Shown here piece by piece: positions 1-12,378 of a stretch of DNA of 64,000 nt. The notes under the pieces are model-generated. The model ran no database searches. It saw only the letters and a program-made list of their open reading frames with translations, and was not told the DNA's origin. Source of the DNA: Clarkia xantiana subsp. parviflora. Taxonomy: Eukaryota; Streptophyta; Magnoliopsida; Myrtales; Onagraceae. The DNA is taken from NCBI GenBank assembly GCA_036873135.1, contig JAPTYO010000003.1, positions 22,654,001 through 22,718,000 of the forward strand, read 5' to 3'. A program made the translations under genes and the position numbers. Position 1 is the first letter of the stretch, and every line of letters starts with the position of its first letter.

Positions 1-62
1 AGTAAAAAACACGGTGGACCCGGTAACGACTACGACCAGAGAATCGAAGAACGGTCCGACGT
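1..62 (+). CDS. Possible 3' end of an exon of an unidentified gene
   Basis: The first 60 bases are clearly richer in GC than the following 700 and read openly in two frames. In frame 1 the reading ends in ...ERSDVW and then TAA. The same place is a good splice donor (TCTG/GTAAGTAG), so this could be either a stop codon or an exon-intron border. The reading is rich in charged residues and I recognise no family. It is cut by the window edge. Low confidence; chance is possible at this length. Confidence 0.3.
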
Positions 63-99
63 CTGGTAAGTAGTTGTTTGATTTCCAGTCTTATATATT

Positions 100-130
<31 letters not shown>

Positions 131-777
131 ATATTTGTTTATTATAAATATAAATTATTATAGTACTCTTAAAAGTATGCACGTCTCTTTTTTGTTGATG
201 ATGATAATAACTAGTTACTATGTGTATTACAAATTAATATGATCTACCAATATATTAGATAATTAACCCCCAATTAATCTTGTTGGAATTCTACTTAGAT
301 AAATAAAAATAATTTTAAAATATTATTGCTTAACGTTTCACGTCATGGAAATTCAGTTTTTAAATCAATATATTAAAATATCATATTCGTGTTATTAATT
401 AATTTACTAAAGTGATGTACCTAAAGTTAAATATATTATATGTTGAAATACCACTATTTTTACATTCCACGAAAAAGAATCGTATAAAAATCAGAGTACT
501 TTACAAATAGTTATTCTTTTACAATATTGGATAGTAAATAAATATATAGGAAAGTAAATTAAACAAATATATTTAGATATTATAACGATTTATATTATTA
601 TAACAACGTAATTTTTTAAATGCATTTAGAATATGAATTACATATAGAACAGTAGTATATATATATATTCAATGAAAAACTTCTAATGTTAATTTAAATG
701 TGATAATTTATCTAATTTAATGAAATAGAATTCTATTTGTTTAGATTAGATGTATTAGATAAAAGAATCTTTGAATC
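63..777. other. AT-rich gene-free stretch
   Basis: I see no gene here. It holds short (TA)n runs near 106-128 and 655-668 and otherwise unstructured AT-rich sequence. It would be intron or 3' flank of whatever gene ends at the left edge. Confidence 0.5.
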
Positions 778-895
778 CACGTGTTGGTAAGTAAGCGAGG
801 AGCAATATCTCGAGAGATGGAAGGAACTGCGGGGATGGGCCCCAGAAAACGTCATACAGAGCGTGCGCTTCACGTGGAGGCGTGATTTTCACGTG
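778..895. promoter_or_regulatory. Cluster of three G-boxes (CACGTG)
   Basis: CACGTG occurs at 778-783, 871-876 and 890-895, within 118 bp of relatively GC-rich sequence that stands out from its AT-rich surroundings. G-boxes bind plant bZIP and bHLH factors. No gene start is recognisable within 1 kb on either side, so the regulated gene, if any, is unknown. The motif is palindromic and gives no strand. Confidence 0.35.
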
Positions 896-1647
896 CCCAT
901 GTCTCCCCTTTCCATCCCTCATAATCGTCCCCACTCCTCTCCTTCACGTCTTTTCTTTCCCTTCCACAAAGAAAGACATGAAACGACGTAGCACAATTAC
1001 CTCCACTTATTCCGTGACTCACTAAACGACAAACAAATAAAAGCACTAAAATACAAAACACCAACCCAACCCCCAAAAAAAAAAAAAAAACTCCACTCAG
1101 CCGACGTTGACGATTTTCTTCGGGGCTCATCAAAGGGTGGTTAGCTTTAAGTAACAAGCTAGGGTCGGAATCACTAAGCTCAATTCAGTCTAATAGAATT
1201 TGATGATCTTACTTGAACCTTAAAAATAGGAATTCATGTTGATTTTGAATAATACTATACTTATTAAGACTTTAAGTTTCTTATTTCTAACCAATGTGGT
1301 AAATTGGGTATTACAAATCTTGTAACCAAACGATTTATTCTGCAACTAGAGGTTTTGAGTTTAAATTGCACATGAGTTTTTGAAAATTTTAAAATATTTA
1401 TAATAACCATTATATTTAATTAGGATATCCGGTGGGAAAAAATACTATGCCATGAGTCGAGAAATAAGATTTAAACTCGACTTGTATTCTACATAGATTG
1501 AATAATGGGTCGTGTTAAAAGGACGAGTGAGTCTCAAAAACCCTAACACAAACACGATATATGTAGACGACTTGAGTTCAGATCAACTGTAGATAATAGA
1601 TATCGTATACAAATTAATTAGTTGACATGCTTATCCAGTCTGATGTA

Positions 1648-2190
1648 TGGGGTTGGCAATTCATCACACAACACAATAGTACAATACGGACGAAAAAATA
1701 GTATTTTTACAAACATATGATAGAACAATAATACATATATGTTATAATTTTCGCATTATGTTCGTTTTTAGGTATGATAACACAACACACACCAATAAAT
1801 ATGTGTTACTAAGTCTAATTCTTGACTAATTTTTTGAAAAAAAAACTTAATTAAATAGCTTTTAAAACTTCAATATGAGGTTTAACTTTTAGAATATGTC
1901 ATTATATATTACAAATTTATGAATACTATAACATATTAATTCATAGCTTTTCGTGATATGAATTAATTATTTTGATTTTTTTCTTAAAGATCTAGTATAG
2001 ACATGTACAATTGAATAACTTAACACAACATGATAGCACGCTAAGAACACGTACGAAAAATTATATACCGTATTCATGTTTATAAAACGTTGCACAATAA
2101 ACTTACTATATGCGTGTTCGTATTCATTAAGTTTAATACGACACACGCACAATATATTCGCACGATAACACGATTATATTGTCACTTGTA
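1648..2190. mobile_element. Degenerate hAT-like non-autonomous element
   Basis: The left end has GGGGTTGGCAAT followed by runs of CACAACAC. The right end has clustered CGTG/CACG motifs and finishes near ATTGTCAC. This is the composition of the intact element at 12601-12869, whose ends are TAGGGCTGGCAATT. The terminal repeats are eroded and I found no convincing target duplication, so the borders are approximate. The two short overlapping ORFs inside are chance. Confidence 0.45.
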
Positions 2191-2328
2191 TGCTTCATCT
2201 CTTTTTTATTTTATCTCCACCTCTTATTGCTTGATTTTTATTATAATCTGCCATCTTGTTTTAGGGTTATTATATATATCTAGAAAAAAAAAGGTGATCA
2301 GTCCTTTCAAGTCTTAATTAGGAATATT

Positions 2329-2761
2329 TGTAAGAATATATATTTAATGTTACAATATATATTCTAATTATGTGGCCAGATAATATTAATGAATATAGAT
2401 ATATTGAATAATGTATTATATTATATTATATCAATATATGTCTTTATGGAATGTATTTAATCTAGACCGTCCAATTGGTCACTTGATGGACGTACCAGAT
2501 TAAAGGGTTAATATTATAAACGGTCCTCTCTCCCTGCCAGTTATTGACGCAGAGAGAAAGAGCAGTTCTCCATCAACTGGTCTCTGACAGAAGGATGGAC
2601 AAGGGAGAGAAGTAGAACCGTTCTAAGTACAGAGAAGCACATCGACAATCTAAGAGATTAGATGAATCGAAATCAATTACCGGGTAAGTCATTCCTCTCT
2701 ATATCTTTTCTCTCATAAAGCATGATCAAGATCCTGGCAATTAGGGTTTGTAAAACTTACA
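2329..2761 (+). repeat. Left LTR of the Copia element
   Basis: This is 433 bp, starting TGTAAGAATATA and ending AAAACTTACA. It differs from the right LTR at one base by my reading (T at 2711 versus C at 8359). A TATAAA at 2515-2520 is a plausible promoter element within the LTR. Confidence 0.95.
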
Positions 2762-2763
2762 TG

Positions 2764-2775
2764 TGGTATCAGAGC
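2764..2775 (+). promoter_or_regulatory. tRNA-iMet primer binding site
   Basis: TGGTATCAGAGC lies two bases after the left LTR. It is the standard plant LTR-retrotransposon priming site, complementary to the 3' end of initiator methionine tRNA. Confidence 0.92.
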
Positions 2776-4199
2776 CTGAGTTCTGATTATGCCTTATGAT
2801 GGGATTATTGATCATCGTAGTTTAGGGGTTGATTTCGAATCGTATAAACTGGAACATTTAATTCATAGAATTGACTGTTTAAGAGTCTGAATTGATTCCG
2901 ACAGTAATCGAAGTTTGTATCAGTCAATTTTCTTCTCGGCAGTTATATTAGTGGACATCTGATGTTGTCGTATGAATTCATCTCGCCTAAATGAATTGCT
3001 GTACTGGGATTGTTTCCTTTTATTTGTTTAATTAGGAACTCAAGTCTCTCACGCATGTACTAGTGGATTTAGGCCATATGGTTTTTTCCTTCTCGAGCAT
3101 GCCTTGTTCATCTTGCTAGTGGAATTATGTTTTATATTTGCATAAAACCTGCTGTGAATAAGAAATTGAATCATTCGCTATATATATATATATATATATA
3201 ATGAATGATATGATGATGGCAAAGGAATTGTTATTCATGGAATTTGGTTAGCAATTGAAGGAATTTGATTTATCACCTAATGAAATTGGTTTTGTTGATT
3301 TGAAATTGTTTAATCAAATTTCTGATAATGGAATTATTGTCTTCATCTCATTATGCTTCTCGATAAAATCAAATCGGTGACATGAGGCATTGGGGAGAGC
3401 GAGGAGTTGCATCTCGATTTGTCTCCCGAGTGGTTCGATCCGGGAGAAGAGATAGATTACTACGGTTATGAATCCACCATGTAATATGTGATAAATCCTC
3501 TACATTATGACTGACTTTACAAGGACATCACGTGGATGAAAATGATCACGTATCTGCGAATCCGCTAAGTGGAGGGCTTTCAGAATTTCACGTATGTATA
3601 CTCTCCCTTATACAACTCATGACGATAGTATGCTAGATCAGTTTAAGAACAACACGTACTAGCATGTATAGTATCTTGATAGTGGTTCCTAAAGTGATCA
3701 AATTAGAGTTTACCTATTTCGTTCATTACGTGCCTTAAGGTTGATTAGAATCGCATGCTTATAATAATATGGATATACACCTAAATGATGAATTTGGAGT
3801 GTGATAATGGTAGTCAATTGAGACTCCTATGCATGTGTTTATGGATTCTAAATCATGATGATGTTATTATTTATGCATGAGTGGTGAATGAATGACATAT
3901 TAGATCAGCTGATTCTAATTTGAAGTTAATGATTGATTATGTTTCAACAATGAAGGATAAGCTATTAATTTAGCTTAGAATCTGAATTAAGTTTTAGTCA
4001 TCGATTGAAATTATTGTTTCTTTTTTTATGAATATAAAGTTTTAAATGGATTATCAATCATGATGGGAGGATATAAGTTTTCCTTGATAATTGCTTCCGC
4101 TAATCAATAATAAAAATTATAGTTTTTATGGTGTAAAACTATAAACTTTATGGCTTAAAATATTTTATTTTAGCCAAACCTAATGTTTTCTAGTAATGT

Positions 4200-5190
4200 T
4201 TCAATAATGTCATGATAACCATTATGAGATCGGGTTATATTTAGTTATTAAAATATTACTTTAAAGCCTATATGCATGACTTTATGGTTAGTTTCAAATC
4301 ACCAAAGTGATTGAACTAGAATGATAATGTCATGCATGAATGAGGCATTTACGATCATCATGACTTTATAGTTAGTTTCTAATCACCAAAGTGATTGAAC
4401 TAGAATGATAAGGTTATGGTTTAATGGGACATTACTATCAACATGACTTTATGGTTAGTTTCTAGTCACCAAAGTGACAGAACTTGAATGTGTTGTCATG
4501 CCTAAAGAAAATCAATTATTATATGCATGAACATATAATTTAAGTAGCTTATTGTCACCAAAGTGGATAATCTAGAATGATTATTTGTTTCATGCGTATA
4601 ATACAATAGTAATGTCTAAAGAAACATCAATAATTATATGCATGAACTTGTATTTTAAGTAGATTATTGTCACCAAAGTGACTAATCTAGAATGTTTATT
4701 TGTTTCATGCATATAATATAATTGTTATTTATCCATGATAATAATGAAATGCCTATTACTGTATAATGATTGGATAAATTGACATTTACAGGTTACTAGA
4801 ATTTTAGGATTTGCCCAAAGGTGAATCGCTTTCTATAACCGGTAAACATGATGGGATAATTAAGATCTTTTGGTTCTATATATTTGTATATCCAAAGATA
4901 ACTTATATAATTAACTGGAGATTTTCTTTAATTGTCCAATAATGTTATGGAATTTAATTAAGATTTGTGTGCTATAGTCGTTGCCCAAAGGTCGGTTATA
5001 GTATACTTTGATAACTTCCAAATAATGTTATGGCATTTAATTAAGATTAGTGTATTGTAGTCGTTGCCCAAAGGTCGACTATGATATACTCTTATTGATT
5101 ATCTGAATCTATAATAGTTTATTTACTAATTGGCATTTACTTAATGATAGTATATTATAGTTGTTGCCCAAATGTCGATTATGATATACT
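4200..5190 (+). repeat. Degenerate short repeats in the Copia internal region
   Basis: The motif CACCAAAGTG recurs five times with similar flanks (near 4302, 4384, 4467, 4557 and 4670). It is followed by four copies of a motif around TTGCCCAAAGGT (near 4814, 4982, 5063 and 5163), three of them flanked by TATAGT or TATGAT. Spacing is roughly 80-115 bp. These are tandem-like repeats between the primer binding site and the first recognisable pol sequence, where gag would be expected. Confidence 0.7.
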
Positions 5191-6298
5191 TTAAATGATT
5201 AGCTGATTCTTATTAGCTTATTTTATGAATGAGCAAGTATGTAATTTGCAGCTATTATAGTTAATTCGCATGTATGTTCTGTTATTGTGTTTAATAGGTT
5301 TGACTTTCTAAACCGTGTAAGTCAGGTTCCACTAAAGTTACTAGATCCTGACTTAACACAATTAAACAGTATCCTTATGGGTACACAACTTAAGTAGAAA
5401 GTCAAATCATAAAGTATAAACACGATACAATATAATAAATCTTAAGTTTATGCGAATAATTTTGGTTTATTCCACAAACAATAAAGAAAGAAATTTACGA
5501 AGTTTGTGGATGAAAGTACAAGTTATGTAATAAGTCACTCGTATGTACAAACCTACAATCTCTAAGATTTGAGTTGTAAAGTTTGTAGAAGTTTGAGTTG
5601 GCTAACTTATGGAGCAAGATTAAAGACCTTAAGGATGACTAGAGACAACTCAATATTTATGAGAGCACTACAAGGTGTTCAATATGTGATATTGGGTTAG
5701 CTCATATGTTTATGAAGAATAAGGAAGTCACATGTCAACCATGCATAAAGGAGTACTGCTAAAAGGTTAGTGCAATTGTTTTCATACATGAATAAAATGT
5801 AATATTTCGTATATCTCGCTTATTGCATGATTATTTATACGGAAAATTAATAAGTGTCAAGAATAGGGGGATAATTTGTATATCTTCTTGAACTTATGAA
5901 TTTATGTTTATTTTCCGTATTATGCTTTAATGAAGTTAATCACGTTTATCAATGTTATGACTATATCTATTTGCTTAAGAAATTAGATAGAAACGTGAAA
6001 ACTCATAATGTTTAATATGTGTGGTGACTTTTATGAGAAATGTATAGAAGTATGATATGACTTTTAGTTCATTTATAAGCCTTCTTAAGAGAACATGTCA
6101 TACATTTATGAAAATCGTATTGTGGGAAAATATATTCGGACTTTGAAAGTTACAGCTAAGAGTTAGACAAGTAAATATTCTTTACCCAGTAAAGGCACAT
6201 TTTGTTGTGGATCTATGAGTTAAGAATGCAACTGAGATCCCATAAAGGAAATTCCAACTTCTTAATGATTTGTGAGTTGGAAGGGAGTTTGGTTAAAA

Positions 6299-6497
6299 CA
6301 CCTGTATGTTTGAGGTTGTCTACCAAAAGTAAATGTTTATGATCCACATGAAAGAATGGATTCTTGAATGAAATGTTTACTTTAGAGTAACATTAAAAGA
6401 TCCAAAGGGTATAAAGACTTACTTTCTTAACTGAAGTCCGAAAATTATAGAAACCAATTATGTTAATTTTAAGAATGATGAAATTAGTGGGAGTGTC
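6299..6497 (+). pseudogene. Copia integrase C-terminal remnant
   Basis: Translated in pieces, this gives a block with GC..KVNVYDPHERM, then SKGYK, then IIETNYVNFKNDEISGS. This is the order of the Copia integrase C-terminal region (GC-x-A, YNPHE, SKGY, ETxNARFxE, GS). At least seven stop codons and frame changes interrupt it, and one stop replaces the usual tryptophan before GC. It cannot encode a functional integrase. Confidence 0.8.
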
Positions 6498-7345
6498 TGA
6501 ATAATAAGATGTGGATATTATGGTAAATGATAGACATTGTCTATCTGTATGAATACATTATTCACATGGATTAGAATATAGTTCCATCAGTTGAATGAAA
6601 ATTTCAACATAAGGGATAATGTTCGAAAGACATGATACTCCATGAAGAAAGAAAAGTACAATCATCTGATAAAGTTAAATCATTTAGAATGACATTACAA
6701 AAACTTGTTATTTTGGAAGTTTGTTTACTTGTAAGACTTAGATGGTAGTAAATATTTTTCGGTTTCATTCTCACAATATATTATGTTATGAAGTTTATAT
6801 TTCTCAATTAATGAATTGTCATTTTAGAAATCAATTTATAGGATAAAATAAATGTTTCCCACGAATGGTTTAGTAAGTTGCTTTACAGTCGTATGAACCG
6901 TAAGATTAGTGGGAGTAAGTAGATATTTTACCTGTATTATTGATTATTTCTTGCTCACATTTAAATGATTGTGTATTATGATTTTCTCTGAAGTTAAGAT
7001 GAAAGTTAATGTGAGAGACAATTTATGTGACAAAGACTAAATTAAAATTTTAATCTAGTCACAGTTACGGTTGGATTGTCTCAGAAAGCTCACATTGAAA
7101 TGATCTTAAAGAGGGAGTATAATTCGCAAATGCTGCAAATAAAGTCCTAATGCACCTACAAGAACATGTAAATGCATCTATGTTCGTGTAGATTCAGATT
7201 TAAGGGATATCGTGACAGTTGAAAGTCCACTTTCAATTATTTGTTCCTTTTATGTGTTGGAGCAATATTATAAAAAAGTGGTAATTATCTGTTGTTATCA
7301 ATAATGTAAAGCAAGGTTTTAGCATGTTTTATCATGCATTAAGGA

Positions 7346-7609
7346 TTGTGGGACTTATTTCAGGGCTTGAGGTTGTCGACACCGTTACCAAGTCGCTGGA
7401 AAATTTATCGTAATAACGCCACAGTTATTTCTTCGTCAAAACGACAAGCATTAAAAGGTGCAAACTTATGGAATGAAAGTTTATTGTCGTTAAGAAGAAA
7501 GTTCAGAAACAAGAGTGTATGTCAGTATAATGGCCAAGCTGACAATGATGTATTTAATGAATGTTTACAACTAATGACATTAAAGAAGCATGCAAATAAT
7601 GGGTCTTAG
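7346..7609 (+). pseudogene. Copia RNase H C-terminal remnant
   Basis: This 87-codon open frame aligns by eye with the end of Copia RNase H: a KIYRNN block where KIYCDN is usual, a SKG position, then K.R.K in place of the REKVQ block and HANNGS in place of HVANMGL. The catalytic aspartate of the CDN block is asparagine or lost here. It lies just upstream of the right LTR, as expected for the 3' end of pol. It stays open by chance, not as a gene. Confidence 0.78.
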
Positions 7610-7965
7610 TTGTAAAGTTGATGATGATGTTTGACACTCTGAGCTCAATGATATGTTTCTGACTCCAATGTTTTTCTGTTAATTATGATTGTGTACACAA
7701 AATGTTTATGATAACGGGAAAACCTTATGCAAAGCCTTACTTGGACCCTAATGTGTTTATAAATATTAGTTACAGACTTACATTTGATAAGATGTAACTG
7801 TCGTGGTATATGGAAGGGAGCATGCTGCTTAAATATGTGTATGACCGCCATAACCCGCATTTATAGATTATTGAATGTAAGTGATTATGATGAACGGAAA
7901 GATTAAATTTTACGCGCGCCTTATGCTATTCCATAAAGATGTAAGACTTATGTGATTATCTGGCC

Positions 7966-7976
7966 AAGTGGGAGAA
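7966..7976 (+). promoter_or_regulatory. Polypurine tract
   Basis: AAGTGGGAGAA directly abuts the TG of the right LTR. It is the plus-strand priming site of the Copia element. Confidence 0.88.
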
Positions 7977-8409
7977 TGTAAGAATATATATTTAATGTTA
8001 CAATATATATTCTAATTATGTGGCCAGATAATATTAATGAATATAGATATATTGAATAATGTATTATATTATATTATATCAATATATGTCTTTATGGAAT
8101 GTATTTAATCTAGACCGTCCAATTGGTCACTTGATGGACGTACCAGATTAAAGGGTTAATATTATAAACGGTCCTCTCTCCCTGCCAGTTATTGACGCAG
8201 AGAGAAAGAGCAGTTCTCCATCAACTGGTCTCTGACAGAAGGATGGACAAGGGAGAGAAGTAGAACCGTTCTAAGTACAGAGAAGCACATCGACAATCTA
8301 AGAGATTAGATGAATCGAAATCAATTACCGGGTAAGTCATTCCTCTCTATATCTTTTCCCTCATAAAGCATGATCAAGATCCTGGCAATTAGGGTTTGTA
8401 AAACTTACA
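7977..8409 (+). repeat. Right LTR of the Copia element
   Basis: 433 bp, the same ends as the left LTR and one base different. It is followed by the 5-bp target duplication ATATT at 8410-8414. Confidence 0.95.
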
Positions 8410-9527
8410 ATATTCTTAATTAATCAACTATATACACACACATGAACCATTAATAAAAGGAGACAGTACATCATCATCCTAGGATTAGATGGGGACTGTG
8501 GTCGGCCTTTCTTTCTTCCTTTCTAATCGGTTTTGGTTAGGAAAAAAAAAACACTATTAGTGAGTGTTTCATTTGTTTAAATTATTAATTTAGTTGAATT
8601 AATTTCCACGAAATTAATGTTTCAAGGAGCGGAAACATTGTTATTGGTCTGTAAGACAAAAAAAAAAAAAAATGTTATTGGTCTGGATTGAACACGATAA
8701 GATGTCGCATGCGGAACAAATCGAGACACTACTTTTACATACTGGACTAGATAACAATGATGATTAGGGTCGTAAACTATCGATCGAGTAAGGCTACTTG
8801 TAATTAAAGTTGTAAACTATATTCGAAATCGCCGAATTTAATACTCGAATTTGATTTAGAAAATTTCAATTCAAGCCAAATTCGAGTCAGAGTATTGTTT
8901 GCTTGACGAGTTGAACTTTAGCTCAAATATACCCGGTTTGAGTTTACGTATAGTCGTATACTCTCAAGTGTTATCGAATTTTCTTTTATAATATAATAAT
9001 AATTATTATTAATATATAAATATATGAAGTCCAAAGTCCAAATCTAAATCCGTAGGGCGTTCGTAATGTTAGATTGCAGTATTTAGTTGTGCGGTAATGT
9101 AGAATTTAATATTAAATTACAGTGTTTAATATATGTTGTAACGTGCATTATAATGTGATTTTATTATTATTATATTAATCTATATGAGACTATATTATAT
9201 CTTAACATAATAAGATTTGAAAGAATATATATTTTGACAACAACTAACTTCTTAAATATTATGCGTGTGGTTAATACTATTGACTATAGTGATTTATGAA
9301 TTCTAAAGACTAAATATTAAACTCAATACGCACAACTACTAAATTTCTATTAATTAAGACATTATATATAGTTTTATAAGATAATTTTCATAAAAAATAC
9401 AACGAAAAAGACTTTCTCAATTTATACGAACATCATGTGCATTATTATTTATCATAATAATGAGTTATGAATTATATAAAAAATAATGGCAAAAATAATG
9501 TAAAAATTAAAAGCTAATAATAATAAC
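8410..9527. other. Gene-free stretch with old repeat remnants
   Basis: No gene is seen. Around 8790-8970, repeated CGAGTT/CGAATT-type words resemble a decayed plant repeat family. A poly(A) micro-insertion lies at 8639-8685 (listed separately). The rest is AT-rich and featureless. Confidence 0.5.
8639..8685 (+). repeat. Poly(A) micro-insertion with 13-bp target duplication
   Basis: The direct repeat TGTTATTGGTCTG occurs at 8639-8651 and 8673-8685. Between them are only 21 bases: TAAGAC followed by 15 A. Tail plus target duplication is the signature of retroposition, but there is practically no body. Confidence 0.7.
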
Positions 9528-10493
9528 TAGGGCCAGCAATTTGTGACACGACACGAACACGCACGAAAAAATCGTGTGCGTGCTAGCATATGACATAACG
9601 ATAACACGAATACGATTAATACGATATAACTCCCGTGCCGTGTTTGGGTATCATAACACGACACACATGATAAGATTCAACATTGACTTACCATCATGAG
9701 CCAATATTAGTTTACCATCATGGGCTAAGATTAACTTATCATCATGGGCCAAGACTTAAAGATTTGGGCTAAAAGAGAGTTTGGTCCAAGTTGAAGAATA
9801 ATCTAAAGATTAAGGGCTTAGCTTATATATCTAGATAATTCTAGGATCTATGTAGTTTCTAGAGATCTTCTAGTGAGATCTTAGTCTAGAATTTTCCTAG
9901 GCCTATAGGATTCTTTAGTCTCCTATAAATAGAAGTGTAGTCATTTGTAGTAACCACCAAGACAAGTAAACACCACCACAACTAGATCTAACACCACAAG
10001 TTGTAAGAGTCTCTTATCATATTTAGAGTAAGAGAGCTATATATATACGAGTTATTCTCTTATTGTTAAAGTACAATCTTTTGCAAGTGCAAATCGGCAC
10101 TTCGTTATTTTTAAATAACCGAGCAACATTAGGTGGATGTAACGTGGAACTATATCACATATCCATCGACACACCCCATTATAGTTTACAAGTGGAAAAA
10201 CAAGGAAACAACGATGGATACTATATTTGTATATCATATTTGTGTATATCTCTCACCTGGGTAGTGGTTCTTATTTATTATGACTTGCCTTGACTTTCGA
10301 GTCTGTATCAAACAGGTTCACCTGATCTAGGAAATTATGACTACTAGTGAGCCAATTTAATTGAGCAATGACCGAATCAGAATTTTGATCGGGTATATAT
10401 ATTATTGTTATGACATATATTTGCACAAACATAAATTTTTTTTATGCGTGTTCGTGTCGTACTATTGTATTTAATACAAAATTGTCAGCCTTA
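9528..10493. mobile_element. hAT-like element with internal LTR-like insertion
   Basis: The ends are TAGGGCCAGCAATTTG on the left and the complement of TAAGGCTGACAATTTT on the right. Clustered CACG/CGTG words follow, as in the intact relative at 12601-12869. It is much longer than that relative because roughly 9669-10432 is foreign. No matching 8-bp target duplication is left, so it is old. Confidence 0.6.
9669..10432 (+). mobile_element. Probable solo LTR or LTR fragment
   Basis: Nested in the hAT-like element. It has an LTR-like layout: three 24-bp direct repeats containing a CATCATGRGC core (9680-9751), a TATA-type CCTATAAATAGAAG near 9923, then a leader rich in ACCACAAC words. I see no primer binding site, polypurine tract or clean target duplication. 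The borders are approximate and the class is an inference. Confidence 0.4.
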
Positions 10494-10726
10494 CAGTTCA
10501 CCCACGACCGGGCTCGTCCCATACATGGTCTCGATATAATTAAGTATAAATGATAATAACTAGTGAATGGCAAACAGTCCTTCAAGTTCATGGAAGAAGC
10601 GATACCATCGTCATTGGGCCAAAAAATTTTAATTTTCAAATGTGTAGGAGATGGGCCTATTAGTAGGCCCATTGAGAGAAATGTCGGAGCATCGGACTTT
10701 TTGCACTTTTCAATCTTTACAAAATT

Positions 10727-10761
10727 TCAATTTTGTGGCAAAAAAAAAAATCAATTTTGTG
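10727..10761 (+). repeat. Poly(A) micro-insertion with 11-bp target duplication
   Basis: TCAATTTTGTG at 10727-10737 and 10751-10761 flanks 13 bases: GC followed by 11 A. Confidence 0.65.
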
Positions 10762-12129
10762 CGGTGGAAATCGGTCGGGATTAACGTCCTAATGTATAAC
10801 TTCACCAACTCCATTGATTAACATGATCAACTTTAATACCTACTAACTAAATATTTGATCGAAGACGTTAATCACCAAAGAATTATAAATAATTATTTAT
10901 ATATATATTCATAAAAAAATACTAGCTCCATTAATCGGTAGTGTATACGTATCACTAATTAATTAATTAATTCAGTATAATAATTATATAATACAGATAC
11001 AAATATTTGGATCAACTATATGCAATAAATTAAATTAAGTGGAGATAACGATAGGTCATCAAATTCTTGCTAGGTTGTCTTGTTGACAATTAGTTATATT
11101 ACAAGAGTAGAAGATTGACCCATTATCAACATTATATACTTGTTATAAGGTCTATAGGGCAAACAAAATGTATCAATATATATAATTATTTTTCAAAGTG
11201 ATACACTCTAGAAAAATCTAAATATAAGTTGGTTATGAATATTTTTTATTTCTAAGGACTCCAATAGAACTTCAATCTGAAACACATATATAATTAAAGT
11301 ATAACAAGTTTTTTAGGGTGAAGTTATAGTAAGATTATTCTCACTGAACAATGTTTATATTTTATAATATATTAGGATTAGAGAGTGACCTTCCAGCTAT
11401 ATGGCCTTCGACCCATTGACTTCAAATTTCCAAATCTCTGACTAAATAACTCGATCGGATTCTCATAATTCACACGACACACATGGACAGAAATAAATTC
11501 CATTTATTATTATATTTATAAATTAAGATTAATTTATTTGTAAGACCATCTAAAATGGAATCTGTCTAGTTAGGTAATTAGTATTTGGTGGCTTCATACA
11601 TATAATATTAGTGCATTAAAAATTACATTGCTGATCTTAGAGTATGAAAATCGCCTATAATAATATCTCTAAGTATGTATATATATATTTTTTAAAAAAA
11701 TAGAGTGTGTATATGGAGTATTTCATTAAAAAAAAGAAGAGAGTATTCCATTTGGTAACCTAATAAATTCTCCCAAGTTCCAATTGTGAAGATAAGAGAG
11801 ACAGAAAAGGAAAGAAAATGAAAAGATTGCTTGCTTCAATGAAGAATGAAGCCAGTTACCCGGATTATTATTTTTTTCAAAATTGAGCACTTTACAAAAT
11901 TAAATCTAAATTTTGAAATTTCCAAAACTGGTCTCAAATATCATTCGATACCTTGAGAATTTTTTTTTAATAAAAATAACAAATAAATCGAAAAATGAAT
12001 TTTGGAATTATTCTAACTTAATGATTCCAATCAAATATTCGGATTTCAACTTTAACCGGTGTGTGGTAATTTTGAAAGTTGAAATTGTAAGTCAATTTTA
12101 TGTAATATTTTTATGAGGTTTTAATAAGT

Positions 12130-12164
12130 TTATGATTTTGGCCACAAAAAAAAATTATGATTTT
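12130..12164 (+). repeat. Poly(A) micro-insertion with 10-bp target duplication
   Basis: TTATGATTTT at 12130-12139 and 12155-12164 flanks 15 bases: GGCCAC followed by 9 A. Confidence 0.62.
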
Positions 12165-12297
12165 TTTTCAATTTTTAAAATAAAAGAAGACAATATGACT
12201 TACGGGCAAAATAAAATAAAAATCTGAATTGTCATTTTTAGAAAATAAAAATATGGTAAAACCTAATATTATTATTAATTATAATGAAAAAAAAAAC

Positions 12298-12378
12298 TAA
12301 TCACGACCCGGCTATAGGCTCTCATCGCTCTTTATTCCTTCAGCGGAGAATGGAGACATTCTCTCCACGTTACAGTAG
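12298..12378 (+). repeat. Upstream copy of a WRKY promoter segment
   Basis: About 80 bp (AATCACGACCCGGCT, then CAGCGGAGAATGGAGA, then CTCCACGTTAC) is a diverged duplicate of 13882-13956, which lies about 260 bp upstream of the WRKY start codon. The two copies are 1.58 kb apart, with two hAT-type elements between them. Confidence 0.65.

Larger units (their letters stand above)
2329..8409 (+). mobile_element. Ty1/Copia LTR retrotransposon, coding region decayed
   Basis: This is a complete element of 6081 bp flanked by the 5-bp target duplication ATATT (2324-2328 and 8410-8414). Two 433-bp LTRs start with TG and end with CA. The primer binding site TGGTATCAGAGC, complementary to initiator tRNA-Met, follows the left LTR, and a polypurine tract precedes the right one. 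The internal 5215 bp keeps recognisable but stop-riddled Copia integrase and RNase H pieces in integrase-before-RNase-H order, as Copia requires. No gag or reverse transcriptase frame is open. The interior is probably a non-autonomous derivative mobilised by an intact relative. Confidence 0.93.
10494..12297. other. Gene-free AT-rich stretch
   Basis: No gene is seen. Short ORFs at 10442-10784 and 11913-12116 lack any recognisable domain and any codon signature. Two poly(A) micro-insertions (10727-10761, 12130-12164) lie here. Confidence 0.5.

Noticed and set aside
7346..7609. Open frame of 87 codons as a gene
   Set aside because: It aligns by eye with the decayed RNase H of the surrounding Copia element and lies directly before the right LTR.
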